Shown here: positions 17,236 through 25,258 of the stretch, piece after piece
Numbering within the stretch: position 1 is the first letter of the stretch
How the letters are laid out: each line of letters starts with the position of its first letter
DNA from: Bacteroidales bacterium
GTDB lineage: Bacteria > Bacteroidota > Bacteroidia > Bacteroidales > WCHB1-69
Length of the DNA: 52,542 nucleotides
Assembly (NCBI GenBank): GCA_017525505.1
Contig: JAFXSR010000065.1
Span: forward strand, 1-52,542
Direction: 5' to 3'
Notes under the pieces: generated by a model
What the model was told of the DNA's origin: nothing
Database searches by the model: none
What the model saw: only the letters and a program-made list of their open reading frames with translations
Made by a program: the position numbers and the translations under genes

Positions 17236-18489
17236 TCAGAACTTGATCTCGCGCACCAGCATGCCGTGATAGAAACCGGAGCCGGACACCACCTCGAAAG
17301 TGGTGTAATTCAGGTTAGCATTCACAGCTTCTTCCTCCACAGCCATATAGCGGTTATCCCATATCTGTTTGGCTACAGGTTTAATCACGCCCTTGCGATG
17401 ATAAGAAATATTGCCATTGGCATCTTCCACTCGTTCAACAACTTCGTATTTTGAATTGGCACTCACACCTTCCTTCAGACCAATCTGAACCAGAATCTTA
17501 TCCCCTTGTACTTTATATACCGGCATCACCACTTTGAACACGTCGAACTGTTTTTGCAGAGCCACAATATTCTTGTCGGTAGCACGGGCCAATACTTTAC
17601 GAAAAACCTCTTCATCATTTTTCACACCACGCATCACAGTTTTGTCGCTGGTAGCCTTGTACGAGCCAATATATTTCAGTTTGAAGGTGTTTTCATCTGC
17701 CTCGTAAGCTGATTTTTTATCCTCATCAATATTTTGCGCATCGTAATAATATTGACTGTAGAATGTGCTGGCGGTAGCATCATCCCATACCAACTGGAAT
17801 AGGTGGCTTTCTATTTTCACTGTAAAGCCAGCCACCATATCACTTATGCTTCCACCCAGGTCAGAGATGCTTTTTGCCAAGTTTGCAACACTTCCTTTAT
17901 TATTATCTGATTTTGGAACCGCTCCTGCCACAGCACCCAAAACCTGGAAAAACGCGACGGCATTCTCGGCCCTTTCCTGCTTATCCACGTATGTGACATC
18001 ACTCACCACAATAAAAGTGTTGGGTATCAGTTGTTCGCCGGCATCCGCCAACATGGCTTGTCCGCGGGCGGTTTTCAAGGCAAGGTTCAAATCGGCTTGG
18101 GAGGCATTGTAATAACCCCTGTCGGACACCAAATTGATGTTAAAAGCCCCTGTCTCCTTGTCACGGTTAAACCATTTGGATACCATACGCTTGGCCACCT
18201 GATTTTCAGCGAAAAACTTGGCCATATCCTCTTCGAATTTTCCCGCATCCTTGCTGTCAGCGGCATTCACTATACGCAGGCTCAGGCAATGGTCGTTGAA
18301 TTTGTCTGGCACAGGCAACTCCCACAAGGCGGTAAAGATTTCCTCGAACATCTTGGTTCCAGGGTGTGTGACATACAAGGGATAGATAGAACTTCTGTTA
18401 TAAGGCTTCTGCTGATTATCCTGTCCTGACACAGTCAACACGGACAGCATCACAGCCAAACTCAGTATAATATATCTTTTCTTTTTCAT
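17236..18489 (-). CDS. Exported protein of unknown function (last gene of the eight-gene operon)
   Basis: I do not recognise the family. 417 aa from the ATG at 18489 (the frame can extend only to a TTG two codons earlier). A signal peptide ends VSGQ, giving mature Gln1. The middle has an Ala/Gly-rich stretch (FFQVLGAVAGAV, about 195) that is probably buried. The C-terminal third reads as beta-rich: KILVQIGLKEGVSANSKYEV and FEVVSGSGFYHGMLVREIKF are reminiscent of small barrel domains such as the FlgT C-terminus (weak). A VVSDVTYVDKQERAENA segment precedes the Ala/Gly region. Seven nt separate it from the WG-repeat gene. Likely periplasmic or outer-membrane associated. Confidence 0.8.
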   Translation of the reverse strand: MKKKRYIILSLAVMLSVLTVSGQDNQQKPYNRSSIYPLYVTHPGTKMFEEIFTALWELPVPDKFNDHCLSLRIVNAADSKDAGKFEEDMAKFFAENQVAKRMVSKWFNRDKETGAFNINLVSDRGYYNASQADLNLALKTARGQAMLADAGEQLIPNTFIVVSDVTYVDKQERAENAVAFFQVLGAVAGAVPKSDNNKGSVANLAKSISDLGGSISDMVAGFTVKIESHLFQLVWDDATASTFYSQYYYDAQNIDEDKKSAYEADENTFKLKYIGSYKATSDKTVMRGVKNDEEVFRKVLARATDKNIVALQKQFDVFKVVMPVYKVQGDKILVQIGLKEGVSANSKYEVVERVEDANGNISYHRKGVIKPVAKQIWDNRYMAVEEEAVNANLNYTTFEVVSGSGFYHGMLVREIKF

Positions 18490-18502
18490 ACGCAATTATT
18501 AT

Positions 18503-19513
18503 TTAGAAATCCCACAAAGCCTCTGGAATGACATCTGTGATTTTATATACAATTTTCACGCCACGGGCAATAACTTTTCCATCTTGGTCTATCCAGCTGT
18601 TACCCAGTTGGGGATGAGTAAGATAGCTGAATATTTTTGTGGAGGTTTTAAACTGTGACACACCGAAACGCTGAGAAGATCCGGCATACACTGTTCTGGC
18701 AATTTCTTTACCCTGGGTGTTCACCAAACCGATTTGCCCTGCTTTGGAAAAAACGGCAGCCACATTATTATAGAAAGGCATCACTTTGATATAGCGGGGT
18801 TGTAACAATATCTCCCCTTTGCCATTAATCAGTCCAAACAAAGACTCGTCATTTTTTACCCATGCCACATTCTCTACAAATCCGCTATAATCAATATACA
18901 CAAAATCAGTCAGCAGATGCCCTTTCTGATCAGACAAGGCATATTTGCCGTTTTTTTCAAGCCATACCACCTTATTGTTATAGCAATCAGACACACTTTC
19001 ATATTGACAGTCAATGGTCAGTTCTCCCTTATTGTTAATCAACCCATATTGTTTGTTTTTGACCACCCAGGCAGCTCCATTATAGAAATTGCCAACTTTG
19101 TCATATTCAGCAGAAACAACAAGTTTTCCGGTACGAACATCCACGTAACCCCACTTGCCTCCCTGCATATTATTGTCTGACATCACACCTCCCTCATTCA
19201 CAGCCACCAGTTCTTCAGAAGGCATAGCCACAAAATCGTACTCTAACGGACATACAAGCTCTCCCTTTTCATTGATCAGGCCCCATTTTCCGCCAACAGG
19301 CAGATTATTTTTCTTCACCTTACCGCCACGATTTACCCATGCGTATGCACCAATAAAATCGCCTACGGCATCATACTGAGGTGCCACCACAAAAGAGTCC
19401 CGTTCATTGACAAAACCCCATTGCTTGCCCTCTTTTTTTGCCGTTAGGGACTGTCCGATGACAGTCCCCACAAGCATTATTAAAATTGAAAAAGACAAAA
19501 TTTTTTTCATCAT
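18503..19513 (-). CDS. Exported WG-repeat protein
   Basis: 336 aa with a signal peptide ending VIGQ (mature Gln1). The body is a tandem series of WG repeats, about six to seven units of roughly 40-50 residues: KQWGFVNERDSFVVAPQYD, GKWGLINEKGELVCPLEYD, GKWGYVDVRTGKLVVSAEYD, KQYGLINNKGELTIDCQYE, GKYALSDQKGHLLTDFVYID, LFGLINGKGEILLQPRYI and QIGLVNTQGKEIARTVY. WG repeats form beta-rich solenoid or propeller-like folds and usually bind proteins or peptides. Starts 3 nt after the gene at 19517-20398, ends 13 nt before the last gene. Within this operon it is the only member with an obvious interaction-type repeat. Two ATGs (19513, 19510) are equivalent choices. Confidence 0.85.
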   Translation of the reverse strand: MMKKILSFSILIMLVGTVIGQSLTAKKEGKQWGFVNERDSFVVAPQYDAVGDFIGAYAWVNRGGKVKKNNLPVGGKWGLINEKGELVCPLEYDFVAMPSEELVAVNEGGVMSDNNMQGGKWGYVDVRTGKLVVSAEYDKVGNFYNGAAWVVKNKQYGLINNKGELTIDCQYESVSDCYNNKVVWLEKNGKYALSDQKGHLLTDFVYIDYSGFVENVAWVKNDESLFGLINGKGEILLQPRYIKVMPFYNNVAAVFSKAGQIGLVNTQGKEIARTVYAGSSQRFGVSQFKTSTKIFSYLTHPQLGNSWIDQDGKVIARGVKIVYKITDVIPEALWDF

Positions 19514-19516
19514 ATA

Positions 19517-20398
19517 CTATTTTTTTACGATATCCCAAACCACAGCGGGAACTTCGCCTTCATAAGGAATAGCCATTTTTTCCCCGACTTCTCCATTATC
19601 AACAATTTTCTTAACTTGCTTTACAAATTTCTTGGTATCAATAATATCAATATTATCTTCAGGAATCATAAAGTTCTTTTCATCAATTTTGGTTTCAGTC
19701 ATTTTCAAAATATTTTCTGTTGAGGTCAAAAATTCATTGGAGAGATTGCGCTGGATACAGAAAGACTGATAGTCTGCATGTGCATATCCTTCTACAGGGA
19801 AAATTACACATAATTCGCCCTTAAAAGTAATCGTATCAACCATATCTCCACCCACATCAGCATATTTGTATAACTGAAATGCAGGAATACAGTTGATGCC
19901 ATTGATCTTTTTAGCATCTTTATTGGGGTTCATGACATGATTGGTGGTGAACATATCTTTAATACTCTCATTAGCAGCATATTCCACTTTACATCCAATA
20001 CCCAATTTCGGATACATAATATAATCTTTACCTTCTCCTGGGAAACGTACAATTACTCTCCCCAATTCGGGACAGAAAGATACCCAACGGTTGTTTTTAC
20101 CGTCAATCCACAAATATTGGGTGAATTTACCATCAGGAAAAGAAGTAATATGTTGCTCCGTTTCCTGACGGGCAACATAATTTTTCACCACAGCTTTGGC
20201 CATCATCTTAGCCATAGCTTTTGAAGCGGCCGGAATTTCGGGATTTTTATCCACATTGGCTTTAAATTGTTCAACCATCTTGTCCTGATCAGTTTCATAC
20301 TTGAAGGAGTATTTTCCTTTGTAGGTGCCTTCAAACACTTGGGCATTCAATCCATAACAGAAAAGCAATACAATTGCCAGTGATAAAAGTTTTTTCAT
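19517..20398 (-). CDS. Exported protein of unknown function
   Basis: 293 aa from the ATG at 20398; the frame is open to 20521 but that extension lacks a signal and overlaps the gene upstream. The signal peptide ends LNAQ (mature Gln1), followed by VFEGTYKGKYSF. The pattern of a substrate-like beta-sheet protein that reports on ITSFPDGKFTQYLWIDGKNN and carries a GINCIPAFQLYKYADVGGD segment vaguely recalls DUF4412/LolA-like periplasmic proteins, but I would not assign it. Two Cys (NCIPAF, ELCVIF) may matter. 47 nt from the preceding gene, 3 nt from the next. Confidence 0.75.
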   Translation of the reverse strand: MKKLLSLAIVLLFCYGLNAQVFEGTYKGKYSFKYETDQDKMVEQFKANVDKNPEIPAASKAMAKMMAKAVVKNYVARQETEQHITSFPDGKFTQYLWIDGKNNRWVSFCPELGRVIVRFPGEGKDYIMYPKLGIGCKVEYAANESIKDMFTTNHVMNPNKDAKKINGINCIPAFQLYKYADVGGDMVDTITFKGELCVIFPVEGYAHADYQSFCIQRNLSNEFLTSTENILKMTETKIDEKNFMIPEDNIDIIDTKKFVKQVKKIVDNGEVGEKMAIPYEGEVPAVVWDIVKK

Positions 20399-20445
20399 AA
20401 TGATATTTTTTTGGTTAATATATAAATTGAAAAGTTGTTTTCTTG

Positions 20446-21402
20446 CTATCGTAGCAGCCAGTTCACATAATTGCTGATGGGCTGTTGGTGGTTGCCGTAA
20501 GCAACGCCTACATCGCGCCATGCTTTGATGCGTTCTTTTTCTATATCCACACCGTCCTGGTAAATTTTCATCTCAAACTTCCAGTCATCCAGCACTTTGT
20601 CTTTGATTTCGCGATACAGATCCATGCCTTCTTTGTAGCATTTGGCGTCAGGATAGATGTTGGAAAGGTATTCGCCGGCTTTTTGTGCACCTGAAGAATT
20701 CTGTTCCGCAGCCCACACCGTGCGTGCTTTGGCCAGATTCACATCGCACAGATAATCAATATATTGCTGATAGATTTCCGCAGTCGCTTCCAGAGCGCGG
20801 TCATAACAGTTGCATACATCAGGGATGGCTGTGAGCTCATACAAGGCGGCCTCGTAGTTTTTCTGCTGGGCCAATGAATGTGCCTTCTTGATGATATTGT
20901 CACATTGTGCCTCGTAATAGGCAATGATTTTGGCTTTGCCCGTTTCCGCCAGTTCCTTGAACTGCTTGGAATTGGCGTTGATATGTTTCACCGCGTCAAT
21001 GTACGCTTTGGTTTCATTGGTGCCCACTCCCTTGGCATTTAGCGAAGCGGTGGCATAGATTTTCTGATCGATGCCGTCCGCAATGTACAAGGTAATCTCC
21101 AGATTCTGGGCGATTTGCTGAGGAGGTCCCGCCACAATATCCCGGGTCAGCGGGATAATTACTGCTGTTATGAAGAACCTGGAATAGCCTTCCTCTGCTG
21201 CCAGTCCGTTCTGGGCGGCTGCCTGTTTCAGTTTGTTGACCAGATAAGTTTCCGCCCCTGACGGCAGAGGATTGGCCTGTTCTGGCAATGCAATGGACAG
21301 GGCAATGCGGGATTCCCCGTCCTTGAAATCATTTTGCGCTGACAGCTTGCCCACACAGAGCAAAGCCATGGCAGCAATGATAATAAAAATGTTTTTTTTC
21401 AT
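20446..21402 (-). CDS. Exported protein of unknown function with helical C-terminal half
   Basis: 318 aa; signal peptide ends LSAQ (mature Gln1). The first 120 residues alternate strands and helices (ESRIALSIALPE, SRFFITAVIIPLTRDIVAGP, LEITLYIADGIDQKIYATAS), resembling the CsgG/LpoB-type alpha-beta lobe; this similarity is by eye and weak. The rest is helical and TPR-like: KKAHSLAQQKNYEAALYELT and NCYDRALEATAEIYQQYIDY. A Cys pair in DVCNCYD stands out. It ends NHQQPISNYVNWLLR. Spacing is 12 nt from the DUF6175-like gene, 47 nt to the next. Probably a periplasmic or envelope-associated subunit. Confidence 0.75.
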   Translation of the reverse strand: MKKNIFIIIAAMALLCVGKLSAQNDFKDGESRIALSIALPEQANPLPSGAETYLVNKLKQAAAQNGLAAEEGYSRFFITAVIIPLTRDIVAGPPQQIAQNLEITLYIADGIDQKIYATASLNAKGVGTNETKAYIDAVKHINANSKQFKELAETGKAKIIAYYEAQCDNIIKKAHSLAQQKNYEAALYELTAIPDVCNCYDRALEATAEIYQQYIDYLCDVNLAKARTVWAAEQNSSGAQKAGEYLSNIYPDAKCYKEGMDLYREIKDKVLDDWKFEMKIYQDGVDIEKERIKAWRDVGVAYGNHQQPISNYVNWLLR

Positions 21403-21414
21403 ATTTTTTGTTGT

Positions 21415-22359
21415 TTATTTTTCACCAATCACCAAAATAGCCCGGCCCAAGCCTCGTGTCATCACCTTGGACTGGATCTGATATTCCTGACGCAGATAAG
21501 TTCTCAGATTACGGACAAAAGACTCCGCATCCATGGTGGCGCCGTTGGTCTTGTACAACGGAATTCTGACCTGCTCGTACTGAATGTAGTTCTCGCTGGC
21601 GTCAGACTTGTTGAAAATATGGTTCACCGTATTGGCATTCATCCATTCGTCGATGATTTCCGTCAGCTCTACCCCATTGAATTCTGTTTCCAAATCCATC
21701 TCGCCCGTGTCAAACACTCTGACATCCACAGACACCTCGCGTCCTTTGGCCACCAAATCGTCGAAATAGCTTTGTAGCTGAAAGCAGAAATTGTCCATGT
21801 GGGTCACCACCGCTTCTTGCAACAAAACGGGGGTTTCGGCCGTAAACGACGGATCTCCTGTGCCTTGCGCTCCGGCTATCTGCTTATCGGTATAGGAATC
21901 AATACCTTGCAGATTGTAAGTGATGGATTTCTTAGGACCGGTGACATTCACCGTCCAGGTAATCTGCATGATGATGTCGGCTTTGGCGGTACGGCGCAAA
22001 CGGTCGAGTGGCGACTCCGCCAGCTCTGCACCCGAAGTCTTGCTAACAGTCATATTATCCTCAGCCATACGCTGTTCGATGGATTTAAGGGTAGATTCCA
22101 GATTCTTCAGAGGAAAACCCCTGTCGGCCATCAGTGTGTTGATGGCACCTATCACCAGCAGAAGGTCCGCATCGCTTTGCAAAGCGGCCTTGTAGTCAGG
22201 CACTTTTTGTATGGTACCCTGATTGTCGAAAGTGGTCATATAGCCGTTTTGATTACACCAAACATCGCTTGGTACCACCATAATGGTGGGTTTCTTCTCT
22301 TGGGCTGACAAGCTCAGGACAAAACAGAAAAGAATTATCGAGAATATTGATCTTTTCAT
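21415..22359 (-). CDS. DUF6175-like exported protein
   Basis: 314 aa from the ATG at 22359 (chosen because it begins the signal peptide MKRSIFSIILFCFVLSLSAQ). Mature N-terminus Gln followed by KKPTIMVVPSDVWCNQNGYM, which I associate with DUF6175, a Bacteroidetes family of unknown function. The body has AINTLMADRGFPLKNLESTL and KADIIMQITWTVNVTG, again the alternating pattern of CsgG/LpoB-like lobes; it ends GRAILVIGEK. The gap to the preceding gene is 10 nt. No transmembrane segment beyond the signal, so periplasmic or surface associated. Confidence 0.75.
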   Translation of the reverse strand: MKRSIFSIILFCFVLSLSAQEKKPTIMVVPSDVWCNQNGYMTTFDNQGTIQKVPDYKAALQSDADLLLVIGAINTLMADRGFPLKNLESTLKSIEQRMAEDNMTVSKTSGAELAESPLDRLRRTAKADIIMQITWTVNVTGPKKSITYNLQGIDSYTDKQIAGAQGTGDPSFTAETPVLLQEAVVTHMDNFCFQLQSYFDDLVAKGREVSVDVRVFDTGEMDLETEFNGVELTEIIDEWMNANTVNHIFNKSDASENYIQYEQVRIPLYKTNGATMDAESFVRNLRTYLRQEYQIQSKVMTRGLGRAILVIGEK

Positions 22360-22369
22360 ATCTGAAAAT

Positions 22370-23098
22370 TTAAAATTCATAACCTATTTTAAATAAGATG
22401 CCACTGCCAAAATCGGTATCATTAGGCTCATAATTAATGACTTGACCCATAAAATTGGCACTCATTACAAAATTGTTGCGTTTGGCGCCCACTCTGAAAC
22501 CGATACCAGCGTCAAAGAAGAAATTGTCAAGGATAGCATAACCTATGTCGGCATTCCAGAACGGCACACACATACGTGACCTCTGACTAATGATATTACC
22601 TCTTACATTGACAAACAGCGGTATACACATCGGAGCCTGAATTTTATGCAACTGGCGGTATAACGCATAGTCATTGTCACGATTCAGATTATACCGGGCT
22701 CCAATACCCACACCGATTTTCAGGTATTCCGAAAAACGATAGCCGTTGGTGAAAGTCAGGGCGAAAGCCCCCATCGCATGGTCGTCGTCGTACCACAAAC
22801 CGGCGGCTTGGGCTTCCACAGCGCACCACCAACCTTTGTCGAGGTCTGAATAATCGACATATTTGCCTTTGGGTTCCTTGGGTGTTTTCACCTCGGAACT
22901 GCCAATCTGCACTTCGCGGACTTCCGCTTTACGGTAGGTCAGGGTCTCTCCGCTTTTCACCACCACCGACACCTCGTCGGTGTTTTTCACCACCTTCCCT
23001 TTCACCACATTACCATTATTCAAATAAATCACATCCTGAGCGTTCAGGACAGCCGCAAACATAAAGCAGCACGTTAAAAGCAATAAAACATGTTTCAT
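22370..23098 (-). CDS. Exported protein with SH3-like N-terminus and probable outer-membrane beta-barrel
   Basis: 242 aa from the ATG at 23098; signal peptide ends LNAQ. Mature residues begin DVIYLNNGNVVKGKVV, continuing SVVVKSGETLTYRKAEVREV: a small beta domain common at the start of Bacteroidetes secreted proteins. From about residue 85 amphipathic strands appear (GWWCAVEAQAAGLWYDDDHA, LKIGVGIGARYNL, FFDAGIGFRVGAKRNNFVMS) and the last residues GSGILFKIGYEF end in Phe, as in barrels folded by BamA. This would be the outer-membrane anchor of the operon products (inference). 4 nt from the preceding gene. Confidence 0.75.
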   Translation of the reverse strand: MKHVLLLLTCCFMFAAVLNAQDVIYLNNGNVVKGKVVKNTDEVSVVVKSGETLTYRKAEVREVQIGSSEVKTPKEPKGKYVDYSDLDKGWWCAVEAQAAGLWYDDDHAMGAFALTFTNGYRFSEYLKIGVGIGARYNLNRDNDYALYRQLHKIQAPMCIPLFVNVRGNIISQRSRMCVPFWNADIGYAILDNFFFDAGIGFRVGAKRNNFVMSANFMGQVINYEPNDTDFGSGILFKIGYEF

Positions 23099-23102
23099 AT
23101 CG

Positions 23103-23573
23103 TCAAGGTTTAATAATTTTGTCATCTATCAGTCTCTGCTGCAACTCGGCGCGAAGCACTCGCACCGTCACACCGTATTTCACCTGTGTCTTGGTATTTT
23201 CCTTTTTATTGGTCATCGGACGCCGGTCTTCCATAGATACATATTTCAGGTATTCACCATCGTCTTTGAAAAACGTGTTGAAATAATACTGATACTTTTC
23301 TTCCGCGTTGACCTCGTAAATCAAAGGACGCATGTTGCACTCTTTGCTACCGTTGCGAATACCCTTGAATATCACTTCCCTGACCGCGTTTTTCTTGGCT
23401 TGCTCAAGGGCGTCCATTTTATTACGCCCCAAAGCCCAAACTCTCAAGGTTTGAGAGCCGTCGCCCTCAACTCCCATGCATTCAATTTCCGGAAGAGAGT
23501 AATCTCCGGATTGCCCGAATGACACTAATACTCCGATTAGCAATACCATTAATGTAAAACATTTCTTTGCCAT
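23103..23573 (-). CDS. Small exported protein, paralog A
   Basis: 156 aa from the ATG at 23573; signal peptide ends SFGQ. Not a named family. It is clearly related to the adjacent gene product (23602-24072): both have a helix rich in Ala/Lys (DALEQAKKNAVREVIFKGIR here, AALAQMKKDAVHGVLFRGL there), then FF..F....GEY/DY.KYV, a variable basic stretch, and an end RAELQQRLIDDKIIKP versus RRDLEKAGIIKALGF. The Ala-helix recalls LPP20/FlgO-type lipoproteins but no lipobox is present. 22 nt and 4 nt separate it from its neighbours, so it belongs to the same transcript. Confidence 0.75.
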   Translation of the reverse strand: MAKKCFTLMVLLIGVLVSFGQSGDYSLPEIECMGVEGDGSQTLRVWALGRNKMDALEQAKKNAVREVIFKGIRNGSKECNMRPLIYEVNAEEKYQYYFNTFFKDDGEYLKYVSMEDRRPMTNKKENTKTQVKYGVTVRVLRAELQQRLIDDKIIKP

Positions 23574-23601
23574 GTCCAATCTTTTTTTTATTTAAATTTA
23601 A

Positions 23602-24072
23602 CTAAAATCCCAATGCTTTTATAATGCCCGCTTTTTCCAAATCTCTGCGAAGCATGTCTTTTTTCACTGATACCACCTTGGTCACCTTATATTGTTTTCC
23701 TATCTTAACCGGCACCATAGCCACATTAGGATCATCGACGACATATTTGGCATAGTCGCCTGATTTGCCGAAAAACTTGTCGAAGAAGTCTTTGTGTTCA
23801 TTTTCCACCTCCGCCCTGCCCGCCAATGGCTTTTGGGTGCATTTGCCAGTGAGCCCCCTGAACAACACGCCATGAACCGCATCTTTTTTCATCTGGGCCA
23901 ATGCCGCGTCAACCGTCTTGCCATAGCTGGTCACCTCTACCATATAGGTACCTTGAACACCTGTGCCAGCACAAGTTATCTCATAATGCCACTCCTGTGA
24001 AAAAAGATTCAAAGATAATAGCACGATTGCCGATACGAAAAAAATTTTTTTTAATTTGGGATATGTATTCAT
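23602..24072 (-). CDS. Small exported protein, paralog B (first gene of the operon)
   Basis: 156 aa from the ATG at 24072, preferred over 24111 because the shorter form begins the signal peptide (KKIFFVSAIVLLSLNLFSQ) and lies about 20 nt after a promoter-like element. Mature Gln1. Same length and layout as its neighbour, including FFDKFFGKSGDYAKYV. Cys residues TCAGTG and GKCTQ are in different places from those of paralog A. Tandem duplication at the head of the operon is likely. Function unknown. Confidence 0.75.
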   Translation of the reverse strand: MNTYPKLKKIFFVSAIVLLSLNLFSQEWHYEITCAGTGVQGTYMVEVTSYGKTVDAALAQMKKDAVHGVLFRGLTGKCTQKPLAGRAEVENEHKDFFDKFFGKSGDYAKYVVDDPNVAMVPVKIGKQYKVTKVVSVKKDMLRRDLEKAGIIKALGF

Positions 24073-24097
24073 GAAGTGTTTTTTCTTGCAAATAAAG

Positions 24098-24105
24098 CAA
24101 AAATA
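24098..24105 (-). promoter_or_regulatory. -7 element for the exported-protein operon
   Basis: Minus-strand TATTTTTG matches TAnnTTTG and lies about 25 nt upstream of the first ATG (24072). No TTTG at -33 was found; the region upstream instead contains the palindrome at 24126. Confidence 0.5.
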
Positions 24106-24125
24106 TACCACACAGCAAGCGTTTT

Positions 24126-24140
24126 GTGAAATAATTTCAC
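24126..24140. promoter_or_regulatory. Candidate operator between divergent promoters
   Basis: Perfect 15-bp inverted repeat GTGAAATAATTTCAC (7-bp arms, one central base), followed at once by a second palindrome CGAATTCG (24140-24147). It lies midway between the operon -7 element (24098) and the -7 element of the HTH gene (24190), where a dimeric regulator could control both. The HTH protein at 24218 is the natural candidate (inference). Confidence 0.5.
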
Positions 24141-24189
24141 GAATTCGTTAAATTAAATAACAAACAGTCGATAATTTGCAGAAACTTTG

Positions 24190-24197
24190 TATTTTTG
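24190..24197 (+). promoter_or_regulatory. -7 element for the HTH regulator gene
   Basis: TATTTTTG, 20 nt before the ATG at 24218, divergent from the operon promoter. A TTTG lies at 24175 but its spacing (11 nt) is too short for the usual -33. Confidence 0.5.
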
Positions 24198-24217
24198 CAA
24201 AGTTTAATTAAAAAAAC

Positions 24218-24511
24218 ATGGAAGACATTCATTTAGGCTCGTTAGTCAAGCGAAAGATGAAGGAACAGGGTATTTCGATCAACGAGTTTGCGGAGGCGAT
24301 TCATTGCGATCGCACCAATGTTTATAGCATATTCAAGCGCAAGAGTATGGACATTCACCTCATTGTGCGCATCAGCAATGCGCTCAATTATGATTTCCTG
24401 CAGTATTATCACAAGAGGATCAATAACAAATACAATACCAACCCCCGTTTGGAAATTGTGGTACAAAAAAATGACGACGAATGGGTGGTGGAAAAAATCA
24501 AGGAAATCTAA
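24218..24511 (+). CDS. Small HTH (XRE-like) DNA-binding regulator
   Basis: 97 aa. Residues 6-60 form a helix-turn-helix: LVKRKMKEQGISINEFAEAI followed by the recognition helix region HCDRTNVYSIFKRKSMDIHL. The C-terminal part is Asn/Tyr-rich (KRINNKYNTNP) with a short strand LEIVVQKNDDEWVVEKIKEI, perhaps for dimerisation. Divergent from the exported-protein operon with a shared 145-nt control region containing a perfect palindrome, so autoregulation and control of the operon are plausible (inference). Its 3' end overlaps the convergent PrsW-like gene by 14 bp, so antisense effects at the 3' ends are possible. Confidence 0.8.
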   Translation: MEDIHLGSLVKRKMKEQGISINEFAEAIHCDRTNVYSIFKRKSMDIHLIVRISNALNYDFLQYYHKRINNKYNTNPRLEIVVQKNDDEWVVEKIKEI

Positions 24512-25250
24512 CCAGTCGTTCGCAATAGGGACAGTTGACTCTCCCTTTGGGAATTTTAGCACCACAAGTATGGCAATGGGTGCTGATAGCTTTAAGGCCG
24601 ATTTGCCACAACTTTATATCAAAAGCGATAAACACAACATTCAACACAGACGACAGGCCAGTCGACTCGCCATACATTTCCATGGCAAAACACAGGGTGT
24701 CGTACAGACCGTGTGCCAATACCGGGCATATGAATGCCATCGCCAGCAGATATTTTCTTTTCAACGGAGTGAAGCGTGCTCTGGAGAAGAAATAGCCCAT
24801 GATGACCGCAAAAAGGAAGTGTCCTGGTACTGCCAGCAAAGCCCTTGCCACACCTGTTCCGAAACCGCCGCTATAGACATACAGTATATTCTCCACGCAG
24901 GCGAACCCCATGGAAACGAACACCGCATACACAATGCCGTCGAAATGCTCATTGAACTCCTTGTTGTTCCATATCAGCCAATATAGAAACAGGAATTTCA
25001 AGCCTTCCTCAGGAATCGCAGCCTGGAAGAAGCTCTTCAACACCGCCGAATTTTCAGCGAAAGCAGTGAGACTAAAGCCCGCAATTCCCTCGAAAACACC
25101 CCATAGCAAGATCAACACCGCCACCAAAGTGCCACAAAAAAAAGCCTTCAGGAGCAATCCCAAAGGCTCTCTTTCATTTTTATCTTTCAAATAAATGTAC
25201 CCCAGCAATATAACGACAGGGAGTACAGAGATAAGCAATAATGGATCCAT
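24498..25250 (-). CDS. PrsW-family intramembrane protease with C-terminal zinc ribbon
   Basis: PrsW-type proteases are multi-pass membrane metalloproteases; in Bacillus PrsW degrades an anti-sigma factor. The 250-aa protein has about seven membrane segments and the family motifs PEEGLKFLFLY (EExxK), GFACVENILY and the paired His positions in PGHFLFAVIMGYFF and HGLYD. The last 30 residues add a zinc ribbon, CHTCGAKIPKGRVNCPYC (two CxxC), presumably on the cytosolic side, which is not part of the basic family. Its target is unknown. The stop region overlaps the convergent HTH gene. Ferritin lies 8 nt upstream, so the two may be co-transcribed. Confidence 0.85.
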   Translation of the reverse strand: MDPLLLISVLPVVILLGYIYLKDKNEREPLGLLLKAFFCGTLVAVLILLWGVFEGIAGFSLTAFAENSAVLKSFFQAAIPEEGLKFLFLYWLIWNNKEFNEHFDGIVYAVFVSMGFACVENILYVYSGGFGTGVARALLAVPGHFLFAVIMGYFFSRARFTPLKRKYLLAMAFICPVLAHGLYDTLCFAMEMYGESTGLSSVLNVVFIAFDIKLWQIGLKAISTHCHTCGAKIPKGRVNCPYCERLVRFP

Positions 25251-25258
25251 GCCAGGGC

